Notes: generated by a model from the sequence alone, not told the origin. Positions 1-5,664 are shown, counted from the stretch's first letter. The stretch is 6,243 bases of DNA from Klebsiella pneumoniae (GCA_943325355.2 CALPPA020000109.1:1-6243), one strand, 5' to 3'. A program made the numbers and translations.

Positions 1-416
1 AAACTATCCGAGTTAGAGTTTTGAACAACTTGATTTGTAATTATTAAATTTGCATCTCGTGAATTTCTATTTACTTTTTTCACTTCCGAAACTACGACTG
101 TACTTTCCGATTTGGGATTTAAAGGAACTATTGTTATTCCGTTTTGGATTGGCTCTGCTTTTTGATTATTTTCGATTACGACTTCATTACTTTCAATTCT
201 TGTATTTTGAGTATTTTGAGTGAAAAAAAATGTTCCTAAAAAAGCAAAACTCACTATACTTGCAGCAATATAAATCCAACCATAGCTGCGAATAGGTTTT
301 TTATCTTCGGCAACAGTAAGCATTGCATCAAGTCTGTCCCAAGAATTTTCGCTTGGAGTGATTTCGCGCTGGTTGAGTTTTTTTCTAAACTCATTTTCTA
401 ATTTATTCTGTTCCAT
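1..416 (-). CDS. Single-pass membrane protein, putative anti-sigma partner (partial, runs off left edge)
   Basis: The frame is open from an ATG at 414-416 to the window edge, giving about 138 residues without a stop; the C-terminus is missing. The N-terminus is charged and cytoplasmic-looking, with the segment EITPSENSWDRLDAML at about residues 18-33. One hydrophobic helix follows at about residues 46-65, and then an N/Q/S/V-rich stretch that would lie in the periplasm. This cytoplasm-helix-periplasm plan, together with a start codon that overlaps the sigma gene's end by 14 bp, fits a membrane-bound regulator of that sigma factor. I see no zinc-binding HxxxCxxC anti-sigma motif in the visible part, so it is not a ZAS-type protein. 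Membrane proteins of this kind downstream of ECF sigma genes are familiar from Flavobacterium and are usually annotated as hypothetical. The anti-sigma role is inferred from position. A tandem 9-bp repeat at 202-219 encodes TQNTQN just after the helix. Confidence 0.8.
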   Translation of the reverse strand, partial: MEQNKLENEFRKKLNQREITPSENSWDRLDAMLTVAEDKKPIRSYGWIYIAASIVSFAFLGTFFFTQNTQNTRIESNEVVIENNQKAEPIQNGITIVPLNPKSESTVVVSEVKKVNRNSRDANLIITNQVVQNSNSDS

Positions 417-963
417 TGCTGTAATTTTTTAGCTTTGTTATTTGCTCTTTCAATATTTTACGGGCGTGTGACAATTGCGATTTCGATGTTCCTTCATTTA
501 TCCCTAATAGGCTGGCTATTTCCTGATGTTTATACCCTTCTATCGCATACAAATTGAAAATCATTTTGTAACCATCCGGCAAACTGTCAATTAAAAACTG
601 GATGTCTTCTACAGAAAATTGACTTTCAATGTTGTTAAAACTGTCTTCAAAGTATTTTTCTTCTTGAATAAAATTCACTTTTTTTTGAACTCTAATATGC
701 GAAATGCATTCGTTAACCATAATTCGCCTGATCCAACCTTCGAAACTCCCATTGTGTTGAAAATTTTTTAGGTTAACAAAAACTTTCATAAAAGCCGTAA
801 TCATTATGTCTTCGGCTTGATGAATGTCTTTTATGTATTGTCTACAAACACTTAACATTTTAGGAGAAAACTGGGTGTAAATCTTCTGTTGTGCAGATCG
901 ATTATTGTCGATTGCCAACCGAATAATTTTTTTTTCTTCTTGATTTAAGTAAAGTACTTTCAA
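403..963 (-). CDS. ECF-type RNA polymerase sigma factor (sigma-70 family)
   Basis: This 186-residue protein has the two-domain plan of group 4 (ECF) sigma factors. Region 2 lies at about residues 26-92 and includes the core-binding/-10 recognition stretch QAEDIMITAFMKVF and the helix GSFEGWIRRIMVNECISHIR. Region 4 lies at about 121-175 and ends in the helix-turn-helix GINEGTSKSQLSHARKIL, which would read the -35 element. Regions 1 and 3 are absent, as expected. The start is TTG at 961-963, because an in-frame TAA lies three codons upstream (only an ATT lies between as another option) and the first internal ATG, residue 36, is already inside region 2. The stop overlaps the next gene by 14 bp, which implies translational coupling with the membrane partner. 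Its promoter looks ECF-type, suggesting autoregulation. The family assignment is firm; the stimulus and most targets are unknown. Confidence 0.95.
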   Translation of the reverse strand: MKVLYLNQEEKKIIRLAIDNNRSAQQKIYTQFSPKMLSVCRQYIKDIHQAEDIMITAFMKVFVNLKNFQHNGSFEGWIRRIMVNECISHIRVQKKVNFIQEEKYFEDSFNNIESQFSVEDIQFLIDSLPDGYKMIFNLYAIEGYKHQEIASLLGINEGTSKSQLSHARKILKEQITKLKNYSNGTE

Positions 964-990
964 AATCTTTTATAAAGTGTTTCTATAAGC

Positions 991-1019
991 AAGACGATGT
1001 GTTATGCAAAAAGGTTGCA
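991..1019 (-). promoter_or_regulatory. ECF-type promoter of the sigma factor gene (candidate)
   Basis: Read on the minus strand, TGCAACC (1019-1013) is followed after 16 bp by CGTCTT (996-991). An AAC-containing -35 element and a CGTC-type -10 element 16-17 bp apart are the usual layout of promoters read by ECF sigma factors. Transcription would start near 984, leaving a leader of about 20 nt before the TTG start at 963. No TAnnTTTG housekeeping -7 element is seen in this gap. The natural reading is that the sigma factor transcribes its own gene. This rests on motif resemblance only. Confidence 0.55.
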
Positions 1020-1020
1020 T
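1004..1020. repeat. Short inverted repeat ATGCAA-N5-TTGCAT
   Basis: A perfect 6-bp inverted repeat with a 5-bp spacer covers the proposed -35 element of the sigma gene. It could be a dimer binding site that would compete with the polymerase, or it could be chance, because only one arm is needed for the -35 sequence. Confidence 0.35.
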
Positions 1021-1027
1021 TGGCAAT

Positions 1028-1056
1028 GATGATTTTATAAAAAAAATAAAAACATC
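1028..1056. repeat. AT-rich inverted repeat in the gap between the polyprenyl synthase and sigma genes
   Basis: GATGATTTTAT (1028-1038) pairs with ATAAAAACATC (1046-1056) over 11 positions with one mismatch, leaving a 7-base A-only loop on the plus strand. It lies downstream of the polyprenyl synthase stop and just upstream of the sigma promoter. It could weakly end transcription from the synthase, but no T-run follows it on the minus strand. The rest of the gap 964-1098 shows no gene. Confidence 0.3.
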
Positions 1057-1098
1057 AATAAAATTAGGGCTTAAGAAGATGTACTTTTTTTAAAAATA

Positions 1099-2076
1099 TT
1101 ATTTTTTTCTTTCAATGACATAATTCACCATCAAAATCAAGGCGTCTTTAAACTCGGATTTAGGGTAATTTTCTAAAAGCAAAAGGGCTTCTTGCTGAAA
1201 TTGAGCCATTTTTTGTTCAGCATACAACAAACCATTATTCTCTTTGACAAAGGAAATAACTGCTGCAACTCTTTTCTTGTCTTTATTGCGGTTTTTTATA
1301 GAATTGATAAGCCACGATTTTTCTTTGGAAGTACAATGATTCAAAACGTGAATCAATGGCAGAGTCATTTTTTGTTCCTTGATATCAATTCCTGTAGGCT
1401 TGCCAATGGCTTCTTCGGAATAATCAAATAAATCGTCCTTGATTTGAAAAGCCATCCCGATAAGTTCGCCAAATTTGCGCATATTTTCGACCTGAAATTC
1501 ATCTTCAATTACTGATTTTGCACCTAATGCACAACAAGCAGCTATAAGCGTTGCTGTTTTTTTTCGGATGATTTCGTAGTAAACGTCTTCGGTTATATCT
1601 AGTCTTCGTGCTTTTTCAATTTGCAATAATTCGCCTTCACTCATTTCGCGTACTGCTACCGAAATAATTCTCAATAAATCGAAATCACCATAATCAATAG
1701 ACAACAATAAGCCTTTAGAAAGTAAATAATCACCAACAAGCACTGCAATTTTATTCTTCCAAAGTGCATTTATCGAGAAAAAACCTCTTCGGCGATTACT
1801 GTCATCGACTACATCATCGTGAACCAAAGTTGCAGTGTGAATTAATTCAATAACGCAAGCTCCACGATAGGTTCTTTCATTTATAAATCCTGGAGAAAGC
1901 ATTTTCGCAGTCAAAAAAACAAACATTGGACGCATTTGTTTTCCTTTTCGATTCACGATATAATATGTGATTCTGTTCAGTAAAGCCACTTTTGAAGTCA
2001 TCGATTCATAGAACTTTTTTTCGAAAAGTTCCATCTCGTTAAAAATAGGCTGTTTTATTTGAGAGGTAATATTCAT
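1099..2076 (-). CDS. Polyprenyl diphosphate synthase (trans-type isoprenyl synthetase)
   Basis: The 325-residue protein is a full-length member of the IspB/heptaprenyl synthase family, which adds isopentenyl diphosphate units to an allylic primer in the cytoplasm. Visible family motifs are the substrate-binding GKQMRP (45-50), the first aspartate-rich motif DDVVD (87-91), K173-T174, the second aspartate-rich motif QIKDDLFDY (211-219) and K226 after it. The residues four and five places before the first motif are small (A82, T83), with no bulky aromatic to cap the chain, which fits a product longer than geranyl or farnesyl. Flavobacteria use menaquinone-6, so a hexaprenyl side chain for menaquinone is the likely job; chain length is inferred. 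It is apparently transcribed alone from a TATATTTG element just ahead of the ATG, with a 135-bp gap to the sigma gene. Confidence 0.95.
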   Translation of the reverse strand: MNITSQIKQPIFNEMELFEKKFYESMTSKVALLNRITYYIVNRKGKQMRPMFVFLTAKMLSPGFINERTYRGACVIELIHTATLVHDDVVDDSNRRRGFFSINALWKNKIAVLVGDYLLSKGLLLSIDYGDFDLLRIISVAVREMSEGELLQIEKARRLDITEDVYYEIIRKKTATLIAACCALGAKSVIEDEFQVENMRKFGELIGMAFQIKDDLFDYSEEAIGKPTGIDIKEQKMTLPLIHVLNHCTSKEKSWLINSIKNRNKDKKRVAAVISFVKENNGLLYAEQKMAQFQQEALLLLENYPKSEFKDALILMVNYVIERKK

Positions 2077-2083
2077 TAGAGTT

Positions 2084-2091
2084 CAAATATA
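2084..2091 (-). promoter_or_regulatory. -7 promoter element TATATTTG of the polyprenyl synthase gene
   Basis: TATATTTG on the minus strand matches the Bacteroidota primary-sigma consensus TAnnTTTG and ends 7 nt before the ATG at 2076. The transcript would have almost no leader. I find no TTTG -33 box at the usual 17-23 bp distance, so the assignment rests on the -7 element and its position. Confidence 0.5.
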
Positions 2092-2323
2092 CTATTTTCG
2101 GATTAAAAAACGGCACCTACTTTAGTTAAGTAAATGTGATTTTTAAAGATTTTATTTTGTTGAATAATGGATATCAATTATCTAGCTCAAACACTATAGC
2201 ATAAAAAATGTTTTGCAATAAAACCCATAAATCTGAGTTATTTATTAGACATATAAATCGAATATAAAATGTGTAGTTCATCGATTATAAGCCGATTACG
2301 TATTTATATTCTGTTTTTTTACA

Positions 2324-2331
2324 TAAATTTG
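2324..2331 (+). promoter_or_regulatory. Possible housekeeping -7 element TAAATTTG upstream of the lipoprotein gene
   Basis: TAAATTTG matches TAnnTTTG exactly. It lies 63 bp before the ATG at 2395 and would give a leader of roughly 55-60 nt. No clear TTTG -33 box lies 17-23 bp upstream, so it may be inactive or weak. In AT-rich DNA a chance match is plausible. Confidence 0.35.
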
Positions 2332-2343
2332 AATTCCCATTTA

Positions 2344-2366
2344 AACCTTTTGTTAATATATCGGTC
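2344..2366 (+). promoter_or_regulatory. ECF-like promoter motif upstream of the lipoprotein gene
   Basis: AACC (2344-2347) followed by TTTT and then, after 16 bp in all, GTC (2364-2366, in the context CGGTC) resembles the sigma gene's own promoter, where AACC-TTTT is followed by CGTC with GTC 17 bp after AACC. The shared AACCTTTT core and near-identical spacing suggest the same sigma factor could read both. Transcription would begin near 2375, about 20 nt before the ATG. Confidence 0.4.
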
Positions 2367-2394
2367 AAAGAGTTAAACCTAAAAATTATTGATT

Positions 2395-3261
2395 ATGAAA
2401 ACTAAATTTTTATTATTCGTTTCGATGCTTTCCATCGCTTTTTTTATTGGTTGTACCAATGAACCTGTTAATGAAGCAGCTCCATTAAGCACAATTTCAG
2501 TTGACGAAACCGTTTTAAATACTGAAATGGATGCTACTGTAGATGATGTGTCACTTATTGTCGAAGATCAATTTGATATGCAAAAAAGCATAGTTGCAAA
2601 AACAAGTACTCCTATTAAAAGCATATTGCCTCCTTGTGCAACAATTACATCAGTTTTGACAAATGACACTTGGACTAGAACAATTGATTTCGGCACTCAA
2701 GGCTGTACATTGCATAATGGTAATGTTGTAAAAGGAAAAATTATTATTAGTTTTTCAAAAATATTTACAACACCTCTAAAAAATATTTCATATAAATTAG
2801 AAGGATTTTATCACAATGGCAGTTTAATCGAAGGTAGTAAAACCATAACTCACGAGCTGAGAAAATCTGATTTATTAGCTGACATACACCCTGTAACCAC
2901 TCACACAATAGAATTAAAAATCACTAAACAAGACGGTAAAGTTTATACAAGAATTGGAACAAGAGTTAGAGAAATGGTAGAGGGATTTGCTACTATTGGA
3001 AATTGGGAGGATAATGTATTTAAAGTTTGGGGTTATCATATCACAACTTTCCCAAATGGTATAAAATATACTTTTAAAACAGAAAAAATGCAAGCTCTTG
3101 TATTTAAAATGAGTTGCAAAATGCCTTTCCCGGTTTCAGGGATTGTTGAGATCTTAAAAAATGAATTGAAAGCCACTCTTGATTACGGTCAAGGGGAATG
3201 TGATAATAAGGCTACAATGACTTTCAAAGATGTTGTTAAAGAAATTATTCTGAAAAAGTAA
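2395..3261 (+). CDS. Exported lipoprotein of unknown function with paired TxDxGxxxC motifs
   Basis: The ATG at 2395 gives 288 residues; a TTG two codons upstream (2389) is also possible, but MKTKFLLF... makes the better signal peptide. Residues 1-19 form a lipoprotein signal (K2, K4, then a hydrophobic run) ending in the lipobox FIGC with C20 as the lipidated cysteine. A low-complexity acidic linker (about 21-70) leads to a domain of about 210 residues, mostly of beta-strand-like alternation. It holds four cysteines (C81, C104, C241, C269), enough for two disulfides. TIDFGTQGC (96-104) and TLDYGQGEC (261-269) share the pattern TxDxGxxxC. Similar lipoproteins without a known function occur in Flavobacterium. 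It is monocistronic, with its own promoter region and a terminator directly behind it. The enriched S/D export signal of surface lipoproteins is not evident after C20, so an inner-leaflet outer-membrane location is likelier. No enzymatic motif is recognised. Confidence 0.88.
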   Translation: MKTKFLLFVSMLSIAFFIGCTNEPVNEAAPLSTISVDETVLNTEMDATVDDVSLIVEDQFDMQKSIVAKTSTPIKSILPPCATITSVLTNDTWTRTIDFGTQGCTLHNGNVVKGKIIISFSKIFTTPLKNISYKLEGFYHNGSLIEGSKTITHELRKSDLLADIHPVTTHTIELKITKQDGKVYTRIGTRVREMVEGFATIGNWEDNVFKVWGYHITTFPNGIKYTFKTEKMQALVFKMSCKMPFPVSGIVEILKNELKATLDYGQGECDNKATMTFKDVVKEIILKK

Positions 3262-3284
3262 GATTAAAAAATAAAAATAAATTT

Positions 3285-3314
3285 ACGTCCCAATGAGAAT
3301 TGGGGCGTTTTTTT
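3285..3314. terminator. Bidirectional intrinsic terminator between convergent lipoprotein and rlmN genes
   Basis: ACGTCCCAAT (3285-3294) pairs with ATTGGGGCGT (3299-3308) in a 10-bp stem with one G-T pair and a GAGA loop. On the plus strand it is followed by a T run to 3314. On the minus strand the stem is followed by a T-rich stretch (complement of 3262-3284). The T run overlaps the rlmN stop codon (3313-3315), so one hairpin serves both genes. Confidence 0.9.
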
Positions 3315-4353
3315 ATGCTTCTTTATTGGCTAATTGACCACAAGCAGCATCGATATCTTTACCACGACTTCTTCTAACTTTTACCACAATTCCAGTAGCT
3401 TCTAATGCTTTGATGTAAGCATTGATTGACTCTTCGGAAGCTTGTTGAAACTCACCATCATCAATGGGATTGTATTCAATTAGATTCACTTTACAAGGGA
3501 CATATTTACAGAATTTCACTAATGCATCAATAGATTCTTTGTTATCATTAATCCCTTTCCAAACTACATATTCAAAGGAAATTTTGCTTTTTGTCTTCCT
3601 GTACCAATATTCCAATGATTCTCTCAACTCTGCTAATGGAAAACTGGCACTAAAAGGCATAATTCGTGAACGAATTTCATCAATTGCAGAATGCAAAGAA
3701 ACAGCCAGTTTGAATTTTACCTCATCATCAGCCAATTTTTTAATCATTTTTGGAACGCCTGACGTAGAAACTGTGATGCGTTTTGGGGACATTCCTAATC
3801 CTTCATTTGAAGTGATCATTTCGATAGCTTTCATCACATTGTTATAATTCATCAATGGTTCTCCCATTCCCATAAAAACAATATTCGACAACGGATGATT
3901 GTAATACAAACGACTTTCTTTATCAATTGCAATTACTTGGTCGTAAATTTCGGCAGGTTCCAGATTCCGCATTCTTTTCAATCGTGCAGTAGCACAAAAA
4001 TTACAATCTAAACTGCAACCCACTTGGCTAGAAACGCAAGCCGTTGTTCGAGTATTAGTTGGAATCAAAACACTTTCGACTACCAAACCATCGTGTAAAC
4101 GAACCGCATTTTTTACTGTTCCGTCTTCACTTCTTTGCATCGTATCAACCTTAATATGATTGATAACAAAGTTACTTTCGAGCATTTCACGAGTAGTTTT
4201 TGAAACATTGGTCATATCTTCAAAACTATGTGCTCCTTTGCTCCACAACCATTCATAAACTTGGTTTCCGCGAAAAGCTTTATCACCATTGGCAACAAAA
4301 AAATCACGTAATTGTTCTTTGGATAAGGCTCGAATGTCTTTTTTCTCCATCAT
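3313..4353 (-). CDS. rlmN: Dual-specificity 23S rRNA/tRNA (adenine-C2) methyltransferase RlmN
   Basis: RlmN is a cytoplasmic radical-SAM enzyme that methylates C2 of A2503 in 23S rRNA and of A37 in some tRNAs. The 346-residue protein has the family's usual length and order. An N-terminal RNA-binding helical domain (FRGNQVYEWLW at 27-37) is followed by the iron-sulfur motif CSLDCNFC (C113, C117, C120). Next come MGMGEP (161-166, SAM binding), STSG (196-199) and the C-terminal GKDIDAACGQL (331-341), where C338 is the methyl-carrying cysteine. All catalytic residues are present, and no Cfr-like features are apparent. Two tandem ATG codons (4351-4353 and 4348-4350) could start it; the first was taken. 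The -7 element TAACTTTG ends only 4 nt from the first ATG, so the mRNA is probably leaderless or nearly so. It stands alone, divergent from the methyltransferase gene. Confidence 0.97.
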   Translation of the reverse strand: MMEKKDIRALSKEQLRDFFVANGDKAFRGNQVYEWLWSKGAHSFEDMTNVSKTTREMLESNFVINHIKVDTMQRSEDGTVKNAVRLHDGLVVESVLIPTNTRTTACVSSQVGCSLDCNFCATARLKRMRNLEPAEIYDQVIAIDKESRLYYNHPLSNIVFMGMGEPLMNYNNVMKAIEMITSNEGLGMSPKRITVSTSGVPKMIKKLADDEVKFKLAVSLHSAIDEIRSRIMPFSASFPLAELRESLEYWYRKTKSKISFEYVVWKGINDNKESIDALVKFCKYVPCKVNLIEYNPIDDGEFQQASEESINAYIKALEATGIVVKVRRSRGKDIDAACGQLANKEA

Positions 4354-4357
4354 CGTG

Positions 4358-4365
4358 CAAAGTTA
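4358..4365 (-). promoter_or_regulatory. -7 promoter element TAACTTTG of rlmN
   Basis: On the minus strand TAACTTTG matches TAnnTTTG and is separated by only CACG from the first ATG of rlmN. A transcript starting the usual few bases downstream would begin at or beside the start codon. No TTTG -33 box is found at 17-23 bp. Confidence 0.55.
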
Positions 4366-4380
4366 ATGACTATTTGTTGA

Positions 4381-4409
4381 TTTGTACATTTGATAATTTG
4401 ATAACTTTG
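4381..4409 (+). promoter_or_regulatory. Promoter of the O-methyltransferase gene (TTTG-N17-TAACTTTG)
   Basis: TTTG at 4381-4384 and TAACTTTG at 4402-4409 are separated by exactly 17 bp, which fits the Bacteroidota primary-sigma consensus of TTG/TTTG, 17-23 bp, TAnnTTTG. The start site would be near 4414, giving a leader of about 10 nt before the ATG at 4425. This is the best housekeeping promoter in the window. Confidence 0.75.
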
Positions 4410-4424
4410 ACAAAAATTAATTAA

Positions 4425-5066
4425 ATGCACTTCATATCCCAAGAATTAGAAAATTATATCGAGCAACATTCCGAAAAAGAACCTGAATTATTGGCGGCTT
4501 TAAATAAAGAAACGTATCAGAAAATTTTGCTTCCTCGAATGTTGAGTGGCCATTTTCAAGGAAGGGTTTTAAGTATGCTGTCTAAATTGATTCGGCCTGT
4601 AAATATTCTTGAAATTGGGACTTACACTGGCTATTCAGCTTTGTGTTTGTGCGAAGGAATGCAGGAAAACGGACTGCTTCACACCATTGATATCAAAGAG
4701 GAATTAATTGATTTTCAGCGAAAACATTTTGACAAATCACCTTGGGGAAAACAAATTGTTCAACATCTTGGTGAAGCTTTGGATATTATCCCAACTTTAG
4801 ATTTGAAATTCGACTTGGTTTTTATCGATGCCGACAAAGAAAATTACATCAACTACTTTGAATTAATTGTTCCAAAAATGAATAAAGGAGGAGTCATTCT
4901 TTCGGATAATGTGTTGTGGAGCGGAAAAGTTATCGAACCCTTGCAATCCAATGATTTGAGCACAAAAATCCTTGTAGAATACAATCAATTATTGAAAAAC
5001 GACCCAAGAGTAGAAACCGTTTTATTGCCTATTCGTGATGGATTGACGGTGAGTCGGGTTTTGTAA
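4425..5066 (+). CDS. O-methyltransferase, caffeoyl-CoA O-methyltransferase family (class I SAM-dependent)
   Basis: The 213-residue protein fits the small bacterial members of the Methyltransf_3 (CCoAOMT-like) family, which move a methyl group from SAM to a hydroxyl, often of a catechol-like compound, with a divalent metal. Visible landmarks are the SAM-binding glycine loop EIGTYTGYS (63-71), the acidic residue ending strand 2 in HTIDI (D89), FIDADK (133-138) with D135, and LSDNVLWSG (159-167) with D161-N162. D135, D161 and N162 match the family's metal ligands. The C-terminal DGLTVSR (205-211) is also typical. The ATG at 4425 follows a strong promoter, and the ATG at residue 40 would remove part of the fold. 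It is a single-gene unit. The physiological substrate cannot be read from the sequence or the neighbours. Confidence 0.93.
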   Translation: MHFISQELENYIEQHSEKEPELLAALNKETYQKILLPRMLSGHFQGRVLSMLSKLIRPVNILEIGTYTGYSALCLCEGMQENGLLHTIDIKEELIDFQRKHFDKSPWGKQIVQHLGEALDIIPTLDLKFDLVFIDADKENYINYFELIVPKMNKGGVILSDNVLWSGKVIEPLQSNDLSTKILVEYNQLLKNDPRVETVLLPIRDGLTVSRVL

Positions 5067-5073
5067 TTTACTT

Positions 5074-5099
5074 GAGATTGCTTCGTTCCTCGCAATGAC
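5074..5099. repeat. 26-bp repeat-like element (GAGATTGC...GCAATGAC) between convergent genes
   Basis: GAGATTGC, then TTCGTTCCTC, then GCAATGAC fills most of the 34-bp gap between the methyltransferase and PAP2 stop codons. ATTGC/GCAAT can form a 5-bp stem. From general knowledge, sequences reading CATTGCGAGGAACGAAGCAATC on the other strand, or close variants, occur as dispersed intergenic repeats in many bacterial genomes, including Bacteroidota and Rickettsia. Only one copy lies in this window, so its repeat status is from recognition and not shown here. No T-run follows on either strand, so it does not look like an ordinary terminator. Confidence 0.6.
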
Positions 5100-5100
5100 T

Positions 5101-5664
5101 TTAAATCGGAAAAAAATTTTTTTGTGCTATTTGATACAATTTAAACATCAAAAACCCCAATATGGCTCCACTTAAATACCCACAAATAATGTCTAACGGA
5201 TAATGCAATCCCAAGTAAATCCTACTATAAGCGAAGATTAATGGCCATAAAAATAGCAACCATAAGTATTTGAAATCCTTTTTGAAAATAAGGTATAAAA
5301 ATGTGGTAACTCCCATTGAATTTGTTGCGTGACCCGAGAAAAAACTAAACGAATTTCGGGATTGTACTATTCGAATAAAGGAATTGATTTCGGGATTGTT
5401 ACAAGGGCGCAGTCTTTGAAATCCGTTTTTGAAAGCGTTGGCGGTTTGGTCTGTAAGAACGACTAAAATCGCCACGAAAATCAGTAAATATAGGGTTTGT
5501 TTTGTTCCTAATTTATTCAGAATACTTAACAGTAAGATCATAAAAAGCCAAATCCAAGAAGTTTGTTTGGTAAGTATCAACCATAATCCATCATAGCTTT
5601 CAGAGCCTAGACCATTTAAAAATACAAATAAATGTTCGTCGAGCGAAAGGATTTTTTCCAACAT
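5101..5664 (-). CDS. PAP2-family membrane phosphatase (phosphatidic acid phosphatase type 2)
   Basis: The 187-residue integral membrane protein carries all three parts of the PAP2 catalytic signature. These are KNGFQRLRP (K79, R86, P87; pattern Kx6RP), FSGH (109-112, with H112 as the acid) and SRIYLGLH (147-154; SRx5H, with H154 as the nucleophile), followed by YPLD. Hydrophobic segments lie at about 27-32/36-50, 57-72, 117-127, 133-147 and 157-176, so the active site would face the periplasm. Such enzymes remove phosphate from lipid phosphates, and in bacteria often from undecaprenyl diphosphate for carrier recycling; the substrate here is not determined. The ATG shares a base with the stop codon of the upstream TatA gene (TAATG), so the two are co-transcribed and probably translationally coupled. 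The gene ends just before the repeat element at 5074-5099. Confidence 0.95.
   Translation of the reverse strand: MLEKILSLDEHLFVFLNGLGSESYDGLWLILTKQTSWIWLFMILLLSILNKLGTKQTLYLLIFVAILVVLTDQTANAFKNGFQRLRPCNNPEINSFIRIVQSRNSFSFFSGHATNSMGVTTFLYLIFKKDFKYLWLLFLWPLIFAYSRIYLGLHYPLDIICGYLSGAILGFLMFKLYQIAQKNFFPI

Larger units (their letters stand above)
2077..2394. other. 318-bp intergenic region between divergent genes
   Basis: No gene is supported here. The left end holds the -7 element of the polyprenyl synthase gene, and the right end holds two candidate promoter motifs for the lipoprotein gene (2324-2331 and 2344-2366). In between the DNA is AT-rich with no strong hairpin. CGATTA occurs twice (2282-2287 and 2293-2298), 11 bp apart, on the same face of the helix. 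Tiny frames such as ATG 2208 to TAA 2267 (19 codons) have no supporting feature. Confidence 0.7.

Noticed and set aside
202..219. Tandem 9-bp repeat as a slippage or phase-variation site
   Set aside because: Only two copies are present, and because the unit is a multiple of three, a change in copy number would keep the reading frame.
1192..1431. Plus-strand open frame of 79 codons
   Set aside because: It lies wholly inside the polyprenyl synthase gene on the opposite strand, and its protein shows no domain or signal of its own.
2208..2267. Possible 19-codon small gene in the 318-bp spacer
   Set aside because: It has no ribosome-binding site, promoter spacing or sequence feature to support it; such frames are expected by chance in AT-rich DNA.
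3464..3847. Plus-strand open frame of 127 codons
   Set aside because: It is antisense to the conserved core of rlmN and looks like a shadow frame.
4200..4424. Plus-strand open frame of 74 codons
   Set aside because: It is mostly antisense to rlmN and runs over the rlmN and methyltransferase promoters; the product has no recognisable features.
5074..5099. Element as an intrinsic terminator for the convergent genes
   Set aside because: The possible stem is only 5 bp with a 10-base loop, and no T-run follows on either strand.
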